Numbered from the stretch's first letter, positions 27,102 to 36,927 are shown. The stretch is 64,000 nt of DNA from Rickettsia rhipicephali str. 3-7-female6-CWPP (GCF_000284075.1 NC_017042.1:372001-436000), one strand, 5' to 3'. A program made the numbers and translations. The notes: generated by a model not told the origin, from the sequence alone.

Positions 27102-28595
27102 ATGAACCATAATAAGTATATAGTAAGATTGTCATTCATTATATTGTTTCTTAATATTGTCATAAATATGATGTTTTATCGTTATTTTATGATAAAAGAA
27201 ATGATAGTAAAACAAGTGGCTTTGGAACATACTAAAATTGTAGAACTTTACACTGATAATATTTGGAATACTCATCAGAACGTAATCAGTAAATTACATA
27301 AATTCGGTTATTTAAAACTATTACAAGATCAAGATTTTATTAATTTTGCAAAGATTACCGCTCAATGGTTCACCAGTCTTAATATTAATATTTCTCTCTA
27401 CGATCTCAAAGGTAATAAATTCATCACTAGTAATATGTTACATATGTATAGTGTAGACAATTATAAAGATGATAGTTTGGTTGAGATAGTTACCGCAAAA
27501 ATCGATAAATTTTTTTTTAAATCCTTTACTTCAAAAGCTCCGCTTCGAGATGCTTTTGAAGGTATTACAAGTCATATATTATTACCAAGGGTAGTAATAG
27601 AAAATGAAAGTGATTTAACAGTGGAAGAGGCTTCTTTTGTTACTAGCTATATCCCTGTTATAGATAATAATTTAGATTTTCCCGTAGCTGCAGTATTTGA
27701 GATTAACACTAATATTACCAGCCAGTGGCAAAATATAACCTCTCTTGAGCAAAAGGTTTTTATAACTTTTATCATTATTTTTATAATATTCTGCACTATA
27801 ATTATTAGTAATACTAACTATGCTAGACAAATTATTGAGGAGCAGCTTGAAACAAATAGAAATTTAAAAGCTCGAATAGTAAAAGTAGAAAAAACCAGCT
27901 CTTCAAATACAAAGTTTTTTGCTAATATTAGTCATGAATTGCGTACACCGCTTAATGCTATAATAGGCTTTTCGGAAATTCTTATGTCGGAAAGAGATGC
28001 AGAAAAAAGTAAAAATTATATTAAAGATATAAATGATGCCGGTAAGCATTTGCTTAGTATGATTAATGATATTTTAGATCTTTCTAAAGCTTCTGCCGAT
28101 AAATTAAAAGTAGATAGTATAGATCTTGATTTAAATAAATTAATTAGTTCTTCGCTGATACTTGTTAAGCCTCGTGCCGATCAAGCCGAAGTGGCTTTAA
28201 TTAGTAGATTACCGAAAGAGCATGTGGTTATAAAGGCTGATCCAAAAAGGCTAAAACAAGTATTCTTAAATCTTTTATCAAATGCCGTGAAATTTACAAA
28301 TTCCGGAGGAAGTGTTACTATTACACTTGAAAAAGATGAGTTAGCAAAATTAGTATATATAAAAGTTATAGATACCGGTATCGGTATTGAGGAAAAAGAT
28401 ATCCCAAAAACTTTATCGGTGTTCGGTCAAATTGATAGTGAGCTTAGTAGAAAATATGAAGGCACTGGTCTTGGGTTGCCGCTTACTAAAAAGCTGGTTG
28501 AACTTATGAACGGTAAATTTGATTTGCAAAGTAAGATAAATGAAGGTACCACCATAACAATAACTTTTACATATGACGGTAGTATTGAAATATAA
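27102..28595 (+). CDS. Membrane sensor histidine kinase (PleC-like)
   Basis: 497 residues. Two membrane helices (~9-28 and ~220-240, ITFIIIFIIFCTIIIS) bracket a ~190-residue periplasmic sensor region of no recognised type. HisKA follows with His278 in NISHELRTPLNAIIGFSEIL, then HATPase_c: NLLSNAVKFTNSGG (N box), DTGIGIEEKD (G1) and GTGLGLPLTKKLVELMNG (G2). No receiver domain is fused. Sequence around the phospho-His and the presence of PleD in this window suggest a PleC/DivJ-type kinase; this is inference. It should autophosphorylate and pass phosphate to a separate regulator. Confidence 0.9.
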   Translation: MNHNKYIVRLSFIILFLNIVINMMFYRYFMIKEMIVKQVALEHTKIVELYTDNIWNTHQNVISKLHKFGYLKLLQDQDFINFAKITAQWFTSLNINISLYDLKGNKFITSNMLHMYSVDNYKDDSLVEIVTAKIDKFFFKSFTSKAPLRDAFEGITSHILLPRVVIENESDLTVEEASFVTSYIPVIDNNLDFPVAAVFEINTNITSQWQNITSLEQKVFITFIIIFIIFCTIIISNTNYARQIIEEQLETNRNLKARIVKVEKTSSSNTKFFANISHELRTPLNAIIGFSEILMSERDAEKSKNYIKDINDAGKHLLSMINDILDLSKASADKLKVDSIDLDLNKLISSSLILVKPRADQAEVALISRLPKEHVVIKADPKRLKQVFLNLLSNAVKFTNSGGSVTITLEKDELAKLVYIKVIDTGIGIEEKDIPKTLSVFGQIDSELSRKYEGTGLGLPLTKKLVELMNGKFDLQSKINEGTTITITFTYDGSIEI

Positions 28596-28660
28596 AAAAT
28601 TGTGTGGAATATTAAAAAATTTTCGGTATTATAAAAAAATTATAAATTTTTAAAAAATAT

Positions 28661-29398
28661 ATGAAACTAATTGTCTTATTATTTACTTTTTTATTTTCTA
28701 TGTTTTCTTTCGGAGAAAGCGAAACTATTAAAGGAAAGCCTTTAAAATATGCAGCAAATAATGATTTTGACAATAGACTAGATGAACAGGAACAAGAAAT
28801 CAGAAGGCTAATTGGTAAAGTTGAGGTTTTACAGCATAAAATTGATATGCTAACGCAGAACTCAAATATTGCAAATCAAGAAGAAAATACTGAAGTTTTA
28901 GAAGCCGGTGATTCAAAAAAACAAGATGTTTTTGATATAGCTTTGCTTAAAGATATGCCGGATAATGCTCCTAAAAAACCTATTGCGGTTAATAAGGATA
29001 TAGCTCCTGATAAGCAAGCTTATGATTTGTCTCTTGCTGCTTATAAAGATAATAAACTGACTGAAGCAAAAGATAAGTTTAAAAATTTTATCCAAAAATA
29101 TCCTAACAGTTCGCTAATTAGTAATGCTTATTTCTGGTATGGGGAATGCTTTTTTAAACAAAAAGACTATAACGGGGCAGCAGTTAACTATTTAAAAGGC
29201 TATAAAGAGTCACCGAAAGGGGCAAAATCTTCCGATGGGTTATTGAAGTTAGCGCTTTCCTTAGGCGAACTAAAAAAAACTCAGGAAGCATGTAATATGC
29301 TTGCTAAGCTTGATAACGAATTTCCAACTAATAGAACTGCCGCATCCAAGAAAATGGCAGAAGATGCTAAGATTAAATTTGGCTGTAAAAATAAATAA
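28661..29398 (+). CDS. cpoB: Tol-Pal-associated periplasmic TPR protein
   Basis: 245 residues (also called YbgF). Signal peptide (LIVLLFTFLFSMFSFG), a short coiled-coil region (DNRLDEQEQEIRRLIGKVEVLQHKIDMLTQ) that trimerises the E. coli protein, and C-terminal TPR units (QAYDLSLAAYKDNKLTEAKDKFKNFIQKYPNSSLISNAYFWYGECFFKQKDY). In E. coli it coordinates Tol-Pal and peptidoglycan synthesis at the septum. No tol or pal gene is adjacent; a YfgM-like gene follows after 12 bases. Confidence 0.88.
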   Translation: MKLIVLLFTFLFSMFSFGESETIKGKPLKYAANNDFDNRLDEQEQEIRRLIGKVEVLQHKIDMLTQNSNIANQEENTEVLEAGDSKKQDVFDIALLKDMPDNAPKKPIAVNKDIAPDKQAYDLSLAAYKDNKLTEAKDKFKNFIQKYPNSSLISNAYFWYGECFFKQKDYNGAAVNYLKGYKESPKGAKSSDGLLKLALSLGELKKTQEACNMLAKLDNEFPTNRTAASKKMAEDAKIKFGCKNK

Positions 29399-29410
29399 AA
29401 ATAATAAAAT

Positions 29411-30073
29411 ATGACTGATATTTTAGATGAAGTACTGAGTGATCAAAATGAAGAAAAAAGGTTAATTTTTTTCAAAAAGCTTTTACCTATAATAATAATC
29501 ATTTCTATAATAGCTATTACTATAATGGTTGTTATTAATAATAATAAAGATAAAAGAATTAAAAATAACCAAAAAAACGGAGATATTCTTGTTAAGACTG
29601 TTGGTTTGGAAACAACAAAAGATAATGAAGAATTAGTTTTTAATACTTTAGAGAATTTAGTTACTACTAGTAATACTAAAATTAAAGAAATAGCTGCATT
29701 AGCACAAGTAGCCATAAAGATTTCAGAAAAAAAATATTCAGAAGCGAAAGACCTGCTTAATAAAATTATTGAAAATAAAGAATATTCTGAAATTTCTACT
29801 TCTTATGCACGTATTTCATGGTGTGGTCTTGTTATTGATGATCAAAATCTAGATATTCAAGATAAAGAGAAATTGACCAAATATTTAAACTATTTTGATG
29901 ACGAGAAAAAACCTTTTTGGGCTACAGCAACTATTATAAAAGCTATGTGGGATATTAAGAATAATATGAAACCGCAAGCAGAAAAAAATCTAAAAAATTT
30001 ATTAATTTCAAATAATGTATCTGATCTAATAAAAGATCAGGCTAAAGCATTGCTTGTAAATTTAAATAAATAA
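29411..30073 (+). CDS. YfgM-like single-pass protein with TPR-like region
   Basis: 220 residues. A cytoplasmic start (TDILDEVLSDQNEEKRLIFFKKLLP) leads into one membrane helix (~25-43, IIIIISIIAITIMVVI); the rest is a helical, TPR-like periplasmic domain (EIAALAQVAIKISEKKYSEAKDLLNKIIENKEYSEIS). This architecture and its position directly before a BamB-like lipoprotein match the conserved yfgM-bamB pairing, where YfgM works with PpiD near the Sec translocon. In Rickettsia it may carry a DUF name; I am not certain which. Confidence 0.75.
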   Translation: MTDILDEVLSDQNEEKRLIFFKKLLPIIIIISIIAITIMVVINNNKDKRIKNNQKNGDILVKTVGLETTKDNEELVFNTLENLVTTSNTKIKEIAALAQVAIKISEKKYSEAKDLLNKIIENKEYSEISTSYARISWCGLVIDDQNLDIQDKEKLTKYLNYFDDEKKPFWATATIIKAMWDIKNNMKPQAEKNLKNLLISNNVSDLIKDQAKALLVNLNK

Positions 30074-30095
30074 TAATTCGTATTTAAGGAAAAAT

Positions 30096-31340
30096 ATGAC
30101 AAAAAAAATAGCACTTCTGTTATTACCGTTTATTTTAATTTCATGTAACGGGCTTGGACCAAAAAGGGTAAAAAATATTGTTGAGTTGACTCCTAAATTA
30201 GCAATTCAGACTCATGAGCCTATATATTTAGATTCTAATGCAAATATATATGCATTTAATGCAAATATGTTTAAGAATAAACAGTATAGTTTCGCTAGAA
30301 GCAAAACGATTACCGAGCCGGTTTTTATAGGCGATATGATTTATGCATTGGATATTAGATCGAATATTTCTGCATTTTCTATAGAGAAAAATAAGATTAT
30401 TTGGTCTTATAATTTAAGTAGACATAAAAAAGATAATTATATAGGCGGCGGAATTTTACACCATAACGGAAAATTATACGTAACATACGGTTCAAGGTTG
30501 TTAGTAGTGCTAGATGCAAAATCAGGTTATGAAATAATTAGAAAAGAACTTCCGGATATTATTAGAATTAAGCCTATTGTGCTCAATGATAATACTGTCT
30601 TAGTGCAAACTATCAGTAATCAAACTATTGCTTTAAATGCGGAAACTTTAAAAACCGTATGGGAACATGAAAGTCTAGCGGAAGTTTTGTCGGCTAGTTA
30701 TTTTATGACGCCGATCGTACAGTATGATAATGTAATAGTAACTTATAATTCCGGGCAAATACTTGCCTTAAATATAACAAACGGTGAAGTAAAATGGAAT
30801 TTTGAGTTTGCAAATCTTAATGATCGTACAGCTATACCGAATTTTGACGAATCAAGTATTTTATGTACTCCCGTTCATGATAATATGAATCTGTATATAG
30901 CAACCGGTCTTGGTAAACTTATTAAGCTTAATGTAGCAACCGGCAGTGTGATTTGGCAGGTAAATGCCGAGGATATTCAATCAATGTCTTTAATCGGTAA
31001 TAGCCTATTTGTAACAAATAATGCTAGACAAATAGCAGCATTTAATCCTGAAACAGGGAAAGTAAAGTTTGTAGCTGATTTAAATGATGGAACAGATCCT
31101 AAGAAACTAAAATCTGCTGCTTTTTTAGTACCTTTTGTTGGAGTTGATAATAACAATGAGCGAAGTTTAAATGTTATTTCCGTTAACGGTGTTTTATATA
31201 GTTTTGATGTTGATAATAATGGATTAAACATGATACCTCATATTGTCAAAATTATAAAAAATATTCGTTATTATGGGCTAAGAGCAAATAATAATTTATA
31301 TTTTTCTACCGATAGAAAAATAATATTCGGAAGTAAATAA
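30096..31340 (+). CDS. bamB: BamB-like PQQ beta-propeller lipoprotein
   Basis: 414 residues. Signal with a lipobox (LLLLPFILISCNG, Cys17), so it is lipid-anchored. The body shows the repeating propeller motif: EPVFIGDMIYALDIRSNISAFSIEKNKIIWSYNL, GGGILHHNGKLYVTYGSRLLVVLDAKSG, SGQILALNITNGEVKWNFEF, GLGKLIKLNVATGSVIWQV. BamB helps BamA insert outer-membrane proteins. It sits 22 bases after the yfgM-like gene, the usual order in Gram-negatives. Confidence 0.9.
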   Translation: MTKKIALLLLPFILISCNGLGPKRVKNIVELTPKLAIQTHEPIYLDSNANIYAFNANMFKNKQYSFARSKTITEPVFIGDMIYALDIRSNISAFSIEKNKIIWSYNLSRHKKDNYIGGGILHHNGKLYVTYGSRLLVVLDAKSGYEIIRKELPDIIRIKPIVLNDNTVLVQTISNQTIALNAETLKTVWEHESLAEVLSASYFMTPIVQYDNVIVTYNSGQILALNITNGEVKWNFEFANLNDRTAIPNFDESSILCTPVHDNMNLYIATGLGKLIKLNVATGSVIWQVNAEDIQSMSLIGNSLFVTNNARQIAAFNPETGKVKFVADLNDGTDPKKLKSAAFLVPFVGVDNNNERSLNVISVNGVLYSFDVDNNGLNMIPHIVKIIKNIRYYGLRANNNLYFSTDRKIIFGSK

Positions 31341-31352
31341 ATTATATTTAGC

Positions 31353-31382
31353 TTGACAGATAGCGGGTATTAATGCTATTAA
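31353..31382 (+). promoter_or_regulatory. Promoter candidate for rplM-rpsI
   Basis: TTGACA (31353-31358) is a perfect -35 box; TATTAA (31377-31382) follows at 18 bases and matches four of six -10 positions. It lies about 50 bases before the rplM start. Confidence 0.5.
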
Positions 31383-31432
31383 ACATGTAGTTTGATTCTT
31401 TAATTTTAAATTCTAATTAAAAAGATACTATT

Positions 31433-31900
31433 GTGAAAACTTACTCGGCAAAGCCATCGGAAATTGAAAAGAAATGGTGGGTCATAGACGCAAAAAATAT
31501 TGTGCTAGGACGACTCGCTAGCAGAGTTGCTAATATGCTACGCGGTAAGCATAAGCCTAGCTTTACACCTCATTTAGATTGTGGTGATAATATAATCATA
31601 ATAAATGCGGAGCATGTAAAATTAACAGGTAAAAAAGCGAATCCCAAAGACGGAAAAATATATTACAGATATACAGGATTTCCAGGTGGGATAAAAGATA
31701 CTACGGCAGGTAAAATCTTAAGTGGTAAATACCCTGAGAGAGTTATTAAAATGGCCGTAAAAAGAATGATTACAAGAAATGCTTTAGGTGCGAAGCAAAT
31801 GAGTAATTTGTATGTTTATGCAAATGGTGATCATCCTCATATGGCACAGCAACCTACTGTTTATGATTTTGCAAGCCAAAATCCAAAAAATAAAAAGTAA
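31433..31900 (+). CDS. rplM: 50S ribosomal protein L13
   Basis: 155 residues from GTG 31433. L13 text is unmistakable: [50 protein letters not shown] and [34 protein letters not shown]. It binds 23S rRNA early in assembly. rpsI follows after 6 bases, the standard two-gene operon. Confidence 0.98.
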   Translation: MKTYSAKPSEIEKKWWVIDAKNIVLGRLASRVANMLRGKHKPSFTPHLDCGDNIIIINAEHVKLTGKKANPKDGKIYYRYTGFPGGIKDTTAGKILSGKYPERVIKMAVKRMITRNALGAKQMSNLYVYANGDHPHMAQQPTVYDFASQNPKNKK

Positions 31901-31906
31901 TAGAAT

Positions 31907-32386
31907 ATGCCCGAGTTAAAAATTAAAACAGAAAAAGTAGAAAAGCAGTTAACTAAAGAACCTTTAGTATTAAAAACTCCTAAAGAAAAAATAGATAATT
32001 CAGGCAAGTTTTATGCTACAGGTAAAAGAAAAAATGCTATAGCACGAGTATGGCTTAAAGTAGGAAAAGGAAAAATAGTTGTTAATAAAAAAACAATAGC
32101 CCAGTATTTTCCTTCTGAAACTTATGTGAAAACTATCTTACAGCCGTTTGTCTTAACAAAAACTATTGATCAGTATGATGTAATTTGTACTGTTAGAGGT
32201 GGAGGAATTTCAGGACAGAAAGGTGCTATTTTACATGGAATTTCTAAAGCTTTAGATAAATCTGCTCCGGATTTTCATGCTATTTTGCGTAAAGGCGGTC
32301 TTTTAACACGTGATTCTAGGGTAGTAGAGCGTAAGAAATACGGACAACGTAAAGCACGTAAGAAAACACAATTCTCTAAACGTTAA
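31907..32386 (+). CDS. rpsI: 30S ribosomal protein S9
   Basis: 159 residues. A lysine-rich N-terminal extension ([24 protein letters not shown]) precedes the S9 core: [50 protein letters not shown] and [25 protein letters not shown]. The C-terminal Lys-Arg end reaches the P-site tRNA. The extension makes it longer than E. coli S9 (130). Confidence 0.98.
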   Translation: MPELKIKTEKVEKQLTKEPLVLKTPKEKIDNSGKFYATGKRKNAIARVWLKVGKGKIVVNKKTIAQYFPSETYVKTILQPFVLTKTIDQYDVICTVRGGGISGQKGAILHGISKALDKSAPDFHAILRKGGLLTRDSRVVERKKYGQRKARKKTQFSKR

Positions 32387-32438
32387 GATAAAATTTGAGA
32401 AGTTGCTAGTCAATTGTTGCATGGATCAATTTTTTTAT

Positions 32439-32539
32439 TGTTATCCCGCGACTTGATCGTGGGCGTGGGATCCAACTTAAATTATTAGTATTTTAAGTTA
32501 TTTTTTTGGGGGATACCGTGGTCAAGCCACGGTATGACA
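32439..32539. repeat. Palindromic repeat family C, copy 1
   Basis: tgttatcccgcgacttgatcgtgggcgtgggatcc at the left and gggataccgtggtcaagccacggtatgaca at the right, each itself a hairpin, with an AT-rich middle. It lies between rpsI and tRNA-Met. Other copies: 44421, 57601 and partial forms at 46011 and 61999. Confidence 0.85.
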
Positions 32540-32619
32540 CTAAGTACATTTTCCAAGCCATGCAACCGCTTTTATCTAGAATGACACTTCTTAACAAATT
32601 ATATAAACACTTTTCTCCT

Positions 32620-32696
32620 GGCGGGGTAGCTCAGCTGGTTAGAGCGACGGAATCATAATCCGTGTGTCGGGGGTTCAAATCCCTCCCTCGCTACCA
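32620..32696 (+). tRNA. tRNA-Met (anticodon CAT), elongator type
   Basis: 77 bases including an encoded CCA. Acceptor 5' ggcgggg pairs with cctcgct; D arm agctcagctggttagagc; anticodon stem acgga/tccgt with loop atCATaa (CAT at 32654-32656); T arm gggggttcaaatccctc. The anticodon stem lacks the three G-C pairs of an initiator tRNA, so elongator Met is most likely; tRNA-Ile with modified C cannot be strictly ruled out. Confidence 0.93.
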
Positions 32697-32712
32697 TTCA
32701 TTCGTCTTTTTG

Positions 32713-32841
32713 ACAGTTCTATAGTAAACTCTGATTTGAACTGTGTGCTTCGTTGTTCATCCTCTCGTCTATTATATATATAGATATAGGCTCTACCTTC
32801 GTGCCTGTCACAAAATGGGGTTGAGTTTACTATAGTACTGT
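32713..32841. repeat. Long-armed palindromic element (family F)
   Basis: acagttctatagtaaactc (32713-32731) and gagtttactatagtactgt (32823-32841) are inverted repeats, 18 of 19 positions matching, enclosing about 90 bases. It starts 16 bases after tRNA-Met. No second copy is seen in the window. Confidence 0.7.
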
Positions 32842-32887
32842 TAACAATCCCATAGTGTTTAATAAAATTTTGTATAAGATAAATATT

Positions 32888-33031
32888 AGACTTCTTGTAT
32901 AACCTATTTTATAAAGAGGAATTTGAAGGAGGCACGGAACATAGAACCGGAGCGTAGCCAAATCTATGTAAGGATTCGAGTACCGGGTCGACATACAAAT
33001 TACCTTTAGCAAGAGATTATGCAAGAAGTCT
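32888..33031. repeat. Palindromic repeat family D, copy 1
   Basis: Ends agacttcttgtataac and ttatgcaagaagtct are inverted. The interior (aatttgaaggaggcacggaac, gaggattcgagtacc-like, acatacaaattaccttta) is shared with copies at 53759, 59715 (reverse) and 61068. Confidence 0.9.
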
Positions 33032-33093
33032 ATTTTTATAAAATATCTCAAAATAACAAATCAATTAGAAATCTTTACAAAGCCTAGCATTTT

Positions 33094-33849
33094 ATGAAAT
33101 TGATTTTAACAAGTTTAATTTTTATATTTATGAGCTTTCTTCCAATATATGCTAAATCCTTACCTAAAGGGTTCGTGTATCTGCAAGATATCAATCCTAC
33201 AATTATTCAAAATATGCATTATTATTCAGATGAAAATTTTGTTGGTAAAAAGGTAGATGGTTATAAAGTATCGGAAGTAACCATAGAAGCTGTTAAGGCT
33301 CTTAAAGCAGTACAAGCTGAGATACAAAAAAAGATGGTTATTCGCTGATTATATATGATGCATATAGACCACAAAAAGCTGTACAACATTTTTTAAGATG
33401 GAGCAAAGATAATATTGATCAAAAAATAAGGAAAGCTTTTACCCATATATATAATAGATACGTCTAAATGTTTTATATTAGGTTATATAGCTGAAAGCTC
33501 TAGTCATAGTAGGGGTAGTACTGTAGATTGATCAATAATAAAGCTTCAGAAGTAATAATAATCCTGAAGTCATTAAGAGAAAGCTGAAAGACGAGCGTGT
33601 TATAATCCTATTTAGGTGATAATACGGTAGACATGTATACTTCTTTTGACTTATTTGATGAAGCTTTACCTCATGACAGTTAATTGATAAACAATATTTA
33701 GCAAAACGTAATTATTTACGTTCTAAGATGCAAGAACATAATTTTAAAGCATGTAAAATTGAGTGGTGGCATTATACACTTGCAGATGAGCCTTATAAAG
33801 ATCAATATTTTAACTTTGATATAGAAAAAAACTATGACAGTATTAAGTG
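33094..33849 (+). pseudogene. D-Ala-D-Ala dipeptidase (VanX/DdpX-like) relic
   Basis: Several frames together give a VanX-type peptidase with a signal peptide (LILTSLIFIFMSFLPIYA). Pieces: LPKGFVYLQDINPTIIQNMHYYSDENFVGKKVDGY up to a stop at 33348; [35 protein letters not shown], the zinc motif S-x-H-x-x-G-x-x-x-D; then LAKRNYLRSKMQEHNFKACKIEWWHYTLADEPY with the catalytic E-x-W-H. At least three frame changes and two stops break it. Its last bases (to 33849) overlap the start of the next, intact gene. Confidence 0.85.
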
Positions 33850-34133
33850 AGAAAAGATGCGTACCATGTGAGGGTGGAGTTCCGCCACTTGAGAAAAAAG
33901 AAATTGATAAGTTATTAGTTCAATTACAAAGTGAGTGGAAATATAAATTTTCTAATTTTATAAAAGCTATGGAATTTGCAAATAAGATAACTGAAATTGC
34001 AGAGCAGGAAGCACATCATCCCGATTTAACTATATCTTGGGGAGCATGTAGTGTAGAAATATGGACTCATAAAATCGACGGTCTTACGGAAAACGACTTT
34101 ATATTGGCTGCAAAGATAGAAAGTAAAATCTAA
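33834..34133 (+). CDS. phhB: Pterin-4a-carbinolamine dehydratase
   Basis: 99 residues. The core has [56 protein letters not shown], holding the His-His-Pro active-site motif and the usual W-T-H. The enzyme dehydrates 4a-hydroxytetrahydrobiopterin after aromatic amino-acid hydroxylation; no hydroxylase is in the window, so its role here is unclear. The start ATG overlaps the final codons of the vanX relic in another frame, so expression may depend on the old vanX promoter. Confidence 0.93.
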   Translation: MTVLSEKRCVPCEGGVPPLEKKEIDKLLVQLQSEWKYKFSNFIKAMEFANKITEIAEQEAHHPDLTISWGACSVEIWTHKIDGLTENDFILAAKIESKI

Positions 34134-34301
34134 TTATTTTCAGGTTGTAATAATTAATTACTTAAGTGAAAAGAATAATAGCAAAAATTACACAAGTATC
34201 AACAGCTAAACGATGGTTTCTTATTAAATTAATTGAATTATAACAATAATCTTAATTATATTTAATAATAAGACATGTTATAATAAACATAAAGTAACGT
34301 T

Positions 34302-34922
34302 ATGCCAAATTATCATATTAAATTTTTACCAAATATAGTTAATTTAATCGGTTATTTTTGTATACTTATTTTATTACCAAATTTAATACCAGCTGATTCT
34401 AGTGAAAATAGTTATGACCAAAGCCTTGATAGAAATAAGGTATATTCTGTACATTTAAAACCTTTTTCTAATACCTCTACATATTTTTTAGATGAGCATC
34501 CTGATCATACCTTTGTACATATTGCTGATAAAAAATATATTTTATGTGGATTGGTTAGAAAGCTAAAATTTGCGTTTGAAGATATAAATTCATGATTTTT
34601 AATGCCGGAAGCTCAAATTGATACGGTTAATTGGGAAACTGAAACAACAACAAATCACTGTGTAAGTAATTTTATTATAAACTTATTTCATATTAGAGAA
34701 GTAAAAGATTTTATTGCTAATATAACTATAGCTAATCTAGCAAATGTATTTACTGCACATATAATTGGTGATAATAATTATAACCTAATAAAGAATGATA
34801 GTACATATTATATGATTGACTCTAGTTGCGATAAAGATATTAGTTTATTGTCTAGAGGAAATGAGTGTGTTGTATTTACTTTAGGCAATGTGATAAGGAT
34901 ACTTCATTATTTAGTGCTATAA
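34302..34922 (+). pseudogene. Unrecognised gene interrupted by one in-frame TGA
   Basis: One frame runs from ATG 34302 to TAA 34920-34922 with a single TGA at 34593-34595. Upstream, 97 residues begin with a signal-like helix (LPNIVNLIGYFCILILLPNLIPA); downstream, the frame restarts at ATG 34602 and gives 106 residues (HIREVKDFIANITIANLANVFTAHIIG). The text on both sides is of similar composition with no frameshift, so it looks like one recently stopped gene. I do not recognise a family. Two separate genes are less likely because the second has no obvious ribosome site. Confidence 0.55.
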
Positions 34923-34989
34923 ATGAATGAATTGAAGGTGATAAAGAGGTAAATAGTGTTGCTACAAGTTACTATATCATATAAAATTT

Positions 34990-35475
34990 TTACTGAATTA
35001 ATGATTCAAATTCTTTTACGACGGCTTGATAAAGTTTACGTTTAAACGGTATTATAATAGATAAGAGTTCATCAAGTGATGCCCAACGCCATTGGTCAAA
35101 TTCCGGATTAGAGGTCTTTATATTAATATCTTCGTTATTTCCGGTAAACCTAATTAAAAACCAGCGTTGTTTTTGTCCACGAAAATTACCGTTCCACAGT
35201 TTAGGTATTAAAAAGCTTGGTACATCATAACTATACCAGCATTTGCTTTCGGCAATAATATATCCTTTATCGCTGCCTATTTCTTCTAACATCTCACGCA
35301 TTGCTGCAATACTTGGTGTTTCGCCGGGAACTATCCCACCTTGCGGCATTTGCCATGCAGATATTTTTGTATCTATTCTTTTACCGACGAATATATGGTT
35401 ATCGGCATTTAATATCATCATGCCGACCCCTGGTCTATATGGTAAATCAAGATGTTTTTTGGAAGAATTGCTCAT
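34990..35475 (-). CDS. rppH: RNA 5'-pyrophosphohydrolase, Nudix family
   Basis: 161 residues. The Nudix box is complete: [22 protein letters not shown] (G-x5-E-x7-R-E-x2-E-E-x-G). [25 protein letters not shown] and WQMPQGG are typical of RppH/NudH/InvA, which strips pyrophosphate from mRNA 5' ends to trigger decay; Rickettsial InvA has also been studied as a dinucleoside oligophosphate hydrolase. It follows pleD on the same strand with a 24-base gap. RNase E, the downstream nuclease in decay, is also in this window. Confidence 0.93.
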   Translation of the reverse strand: MSNSSKKHLDLPYRPGVGMMILNADNHIFVGKRIDTKISAWQMPQGGIVPGETPSIAAMREMLEEIGSDKGYIIAESKCWYSYDVPSFLIPKLWNGNFRGQKQRWFLIRFTGNNEDINIKTSNPEFDQWRWASLDELLSIIIPFKRKLYQAVVKEFESLIQ

Positions 35476-35499
35476 TATTTTTTTACTTTAAAAAATCAA

Positions 35500-36852
35500 T
35501 TATAATTTTACTACTTTATTTTTACCCGTTGTTTTAGCTTCATACATAGCTTTGTCAGCACGTTCAATGAAAGATTCTATTGATTCTTCTTTTTTATATT
35601 TCGTAACTCCGATTGAAATAGTGTTTTTTAAAGGTTCAATTTGATCTTCAATGTGAAAATCCATATATTCTATTTTAACTCTAACTCTCTCCGCAGTTTC
35701 AATTGCTTTAGAAATATCTATATCCGTTAAGAGTATAGTAAATTCTTCACCGCCGAATCTTGCTATTAAGTCTGTTACTCTGAGAGTATTCTTCAAAATA
35801 CGGGATACAATTGTTAAAACCTTATCGCCTGCTTGATGACCGTAAGTATCGTTTACATGTTTAAAATTGTCGATATCGCACATAAGTAAATATAATTTAA
35901 TACTTTCTTTATTAGCTTTCTCAATCATTTGTTTGAGATGTATATCGAAATAGCGACGATTAAATAAGCCGGTTAGACCGTCTTTAGCTGCTAAATTGAC
36001 ACTTTGTTCAAGATCATTACGTAAATTATCTTGATATTGCTTACGTTTTAATTGTGTTCTAATTCTAGCAAGCAATTCGCTTTCCTCTATAGGATAAATG
36101 AAATAATCATTAATACCGAGTTCAATACCTTTCACAACCAAAGGCATACCGTCTTCATCAATTTGTAAAATTATTACCACGCCGCTTATTTCTGCTTTAC
36201 CTCTTAAAATAACACTGATCCTCAAAGGATCGTCATTTTCGAGCGTACTACTGATAATTACTAAATCGGGGGTATATTCATTTATAATATCTAATTCATC
36301 GGAATTACTTATTACCTTTACGTTTTGGGTAATCTTAAGTAACATTTGTTTTATATTTTTAGCTTGTACCACATCATCATTAATTAGTAATATTTTTTTA
36401 TCTGCAAAAGTGTCATGCATTTCGATATTTGTTACGCCTAATAATGCATTAGTGCTATTACGAAGCTTTAACTCATCAATTAAGCTTTTCATTCTAGATA
36501 GCGATTTAAGTCTTACAAATAGAGCAGTATCGTTAATCGGCTTTGTTAAAAACTCATCAGCTCCTGCCTCAAGACCTTTAACTCGATCATCAATATCGGA
36601 AAGTGCAGTTACCATTACAACCGGTATATGAGTAGTTGTCGGATCAGTTTTTATCGTTTTACATACCTCAAATCCATCTATTTCCGGCATCATAACATCA
36701 AGTAGTATAATATCAATTTTTTCCTTTTTCAGAATTGCTAGTGCTTCTTTGCCGCTATTTGCAGTAAGCACCGTATAATACTCTTGTAAAAGTTTGGCTG
36801 TTAGTAACTTAATATTGGGTTCTATATCATCTACTACTAATATTGTGGTCAT
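35500..36852 (-). CDS. pleD: PleD-type diguanylate cyclase response regulator
   Basis: 450 residues with REC-REC-GGDEF order as in Caulobacter PleD. REC1 has the acidic pair Asp8-Asp9, phospho-acceptor Asp52 (IILLDVMMPEIDG) and Lys in FLTKPIND. REC2 (~150-270) has Ser-Ser (DLVIISSTLEND) where the acceptor Asp should be, so it is an adaptor domain. The cyclase site GGEEF is at 367-371, and the inhibitory-site motif R-x-x-D is at 358-361 (RVTD), so product inhibition should work. It makes cyclic-di-GMP when phosphorylated. Confidence 0.96.
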   Translation of the reverse strand: MTTILVVDDIEPNIKLLTAKLLQEYYTVLTANSGKEALAILKKEKIDIILLDVMMPEIDGFEVCKTIKTDPTTTHIPVVMVTALSDIDDRVKGLEAGADEFLTKPINDTALFVRLKSLSRMKSLIDELKLRNSTNALLGVTNIEMHDTFADKKILLINDDVVQAKNIKQMLLKITQNVKVISNSDELDIINEYTPDLVIISSTLENDDPLRISVILRGKAEISGVVIILQIDEDGMPLVVKGIELGINDYFIYPIEESELLARIRTQLKRKQYQDNLRNDLEQSVNLAAKDGLTGLFNRRYFDIHLKQMIEKANKESIKLYLLMCDIDNFKHVNDTYGHQAGDKVLTIVSRILKNTLRVTDLIARFGGEEFTILLTDIDISKAIETAERVRVKIEYMDFHIEDQIEPLKNTISIGVTKYKKEESIESFIERADKAMYEAKTTGKNKVVKL

Positions 36853-36927
36853 AAGATTAAATTCTTGTGTTTAAAGGAAATAATTTGTATATTTATACTT
36901 TAATTTTAAGTCTTAAATGTATGATAT

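Noticed and set aside
32830-33051. Minus-strand 73-codon frame
   Set aside because: It is translated from the palindromic repeat D and its flank; no evidence of a gene.
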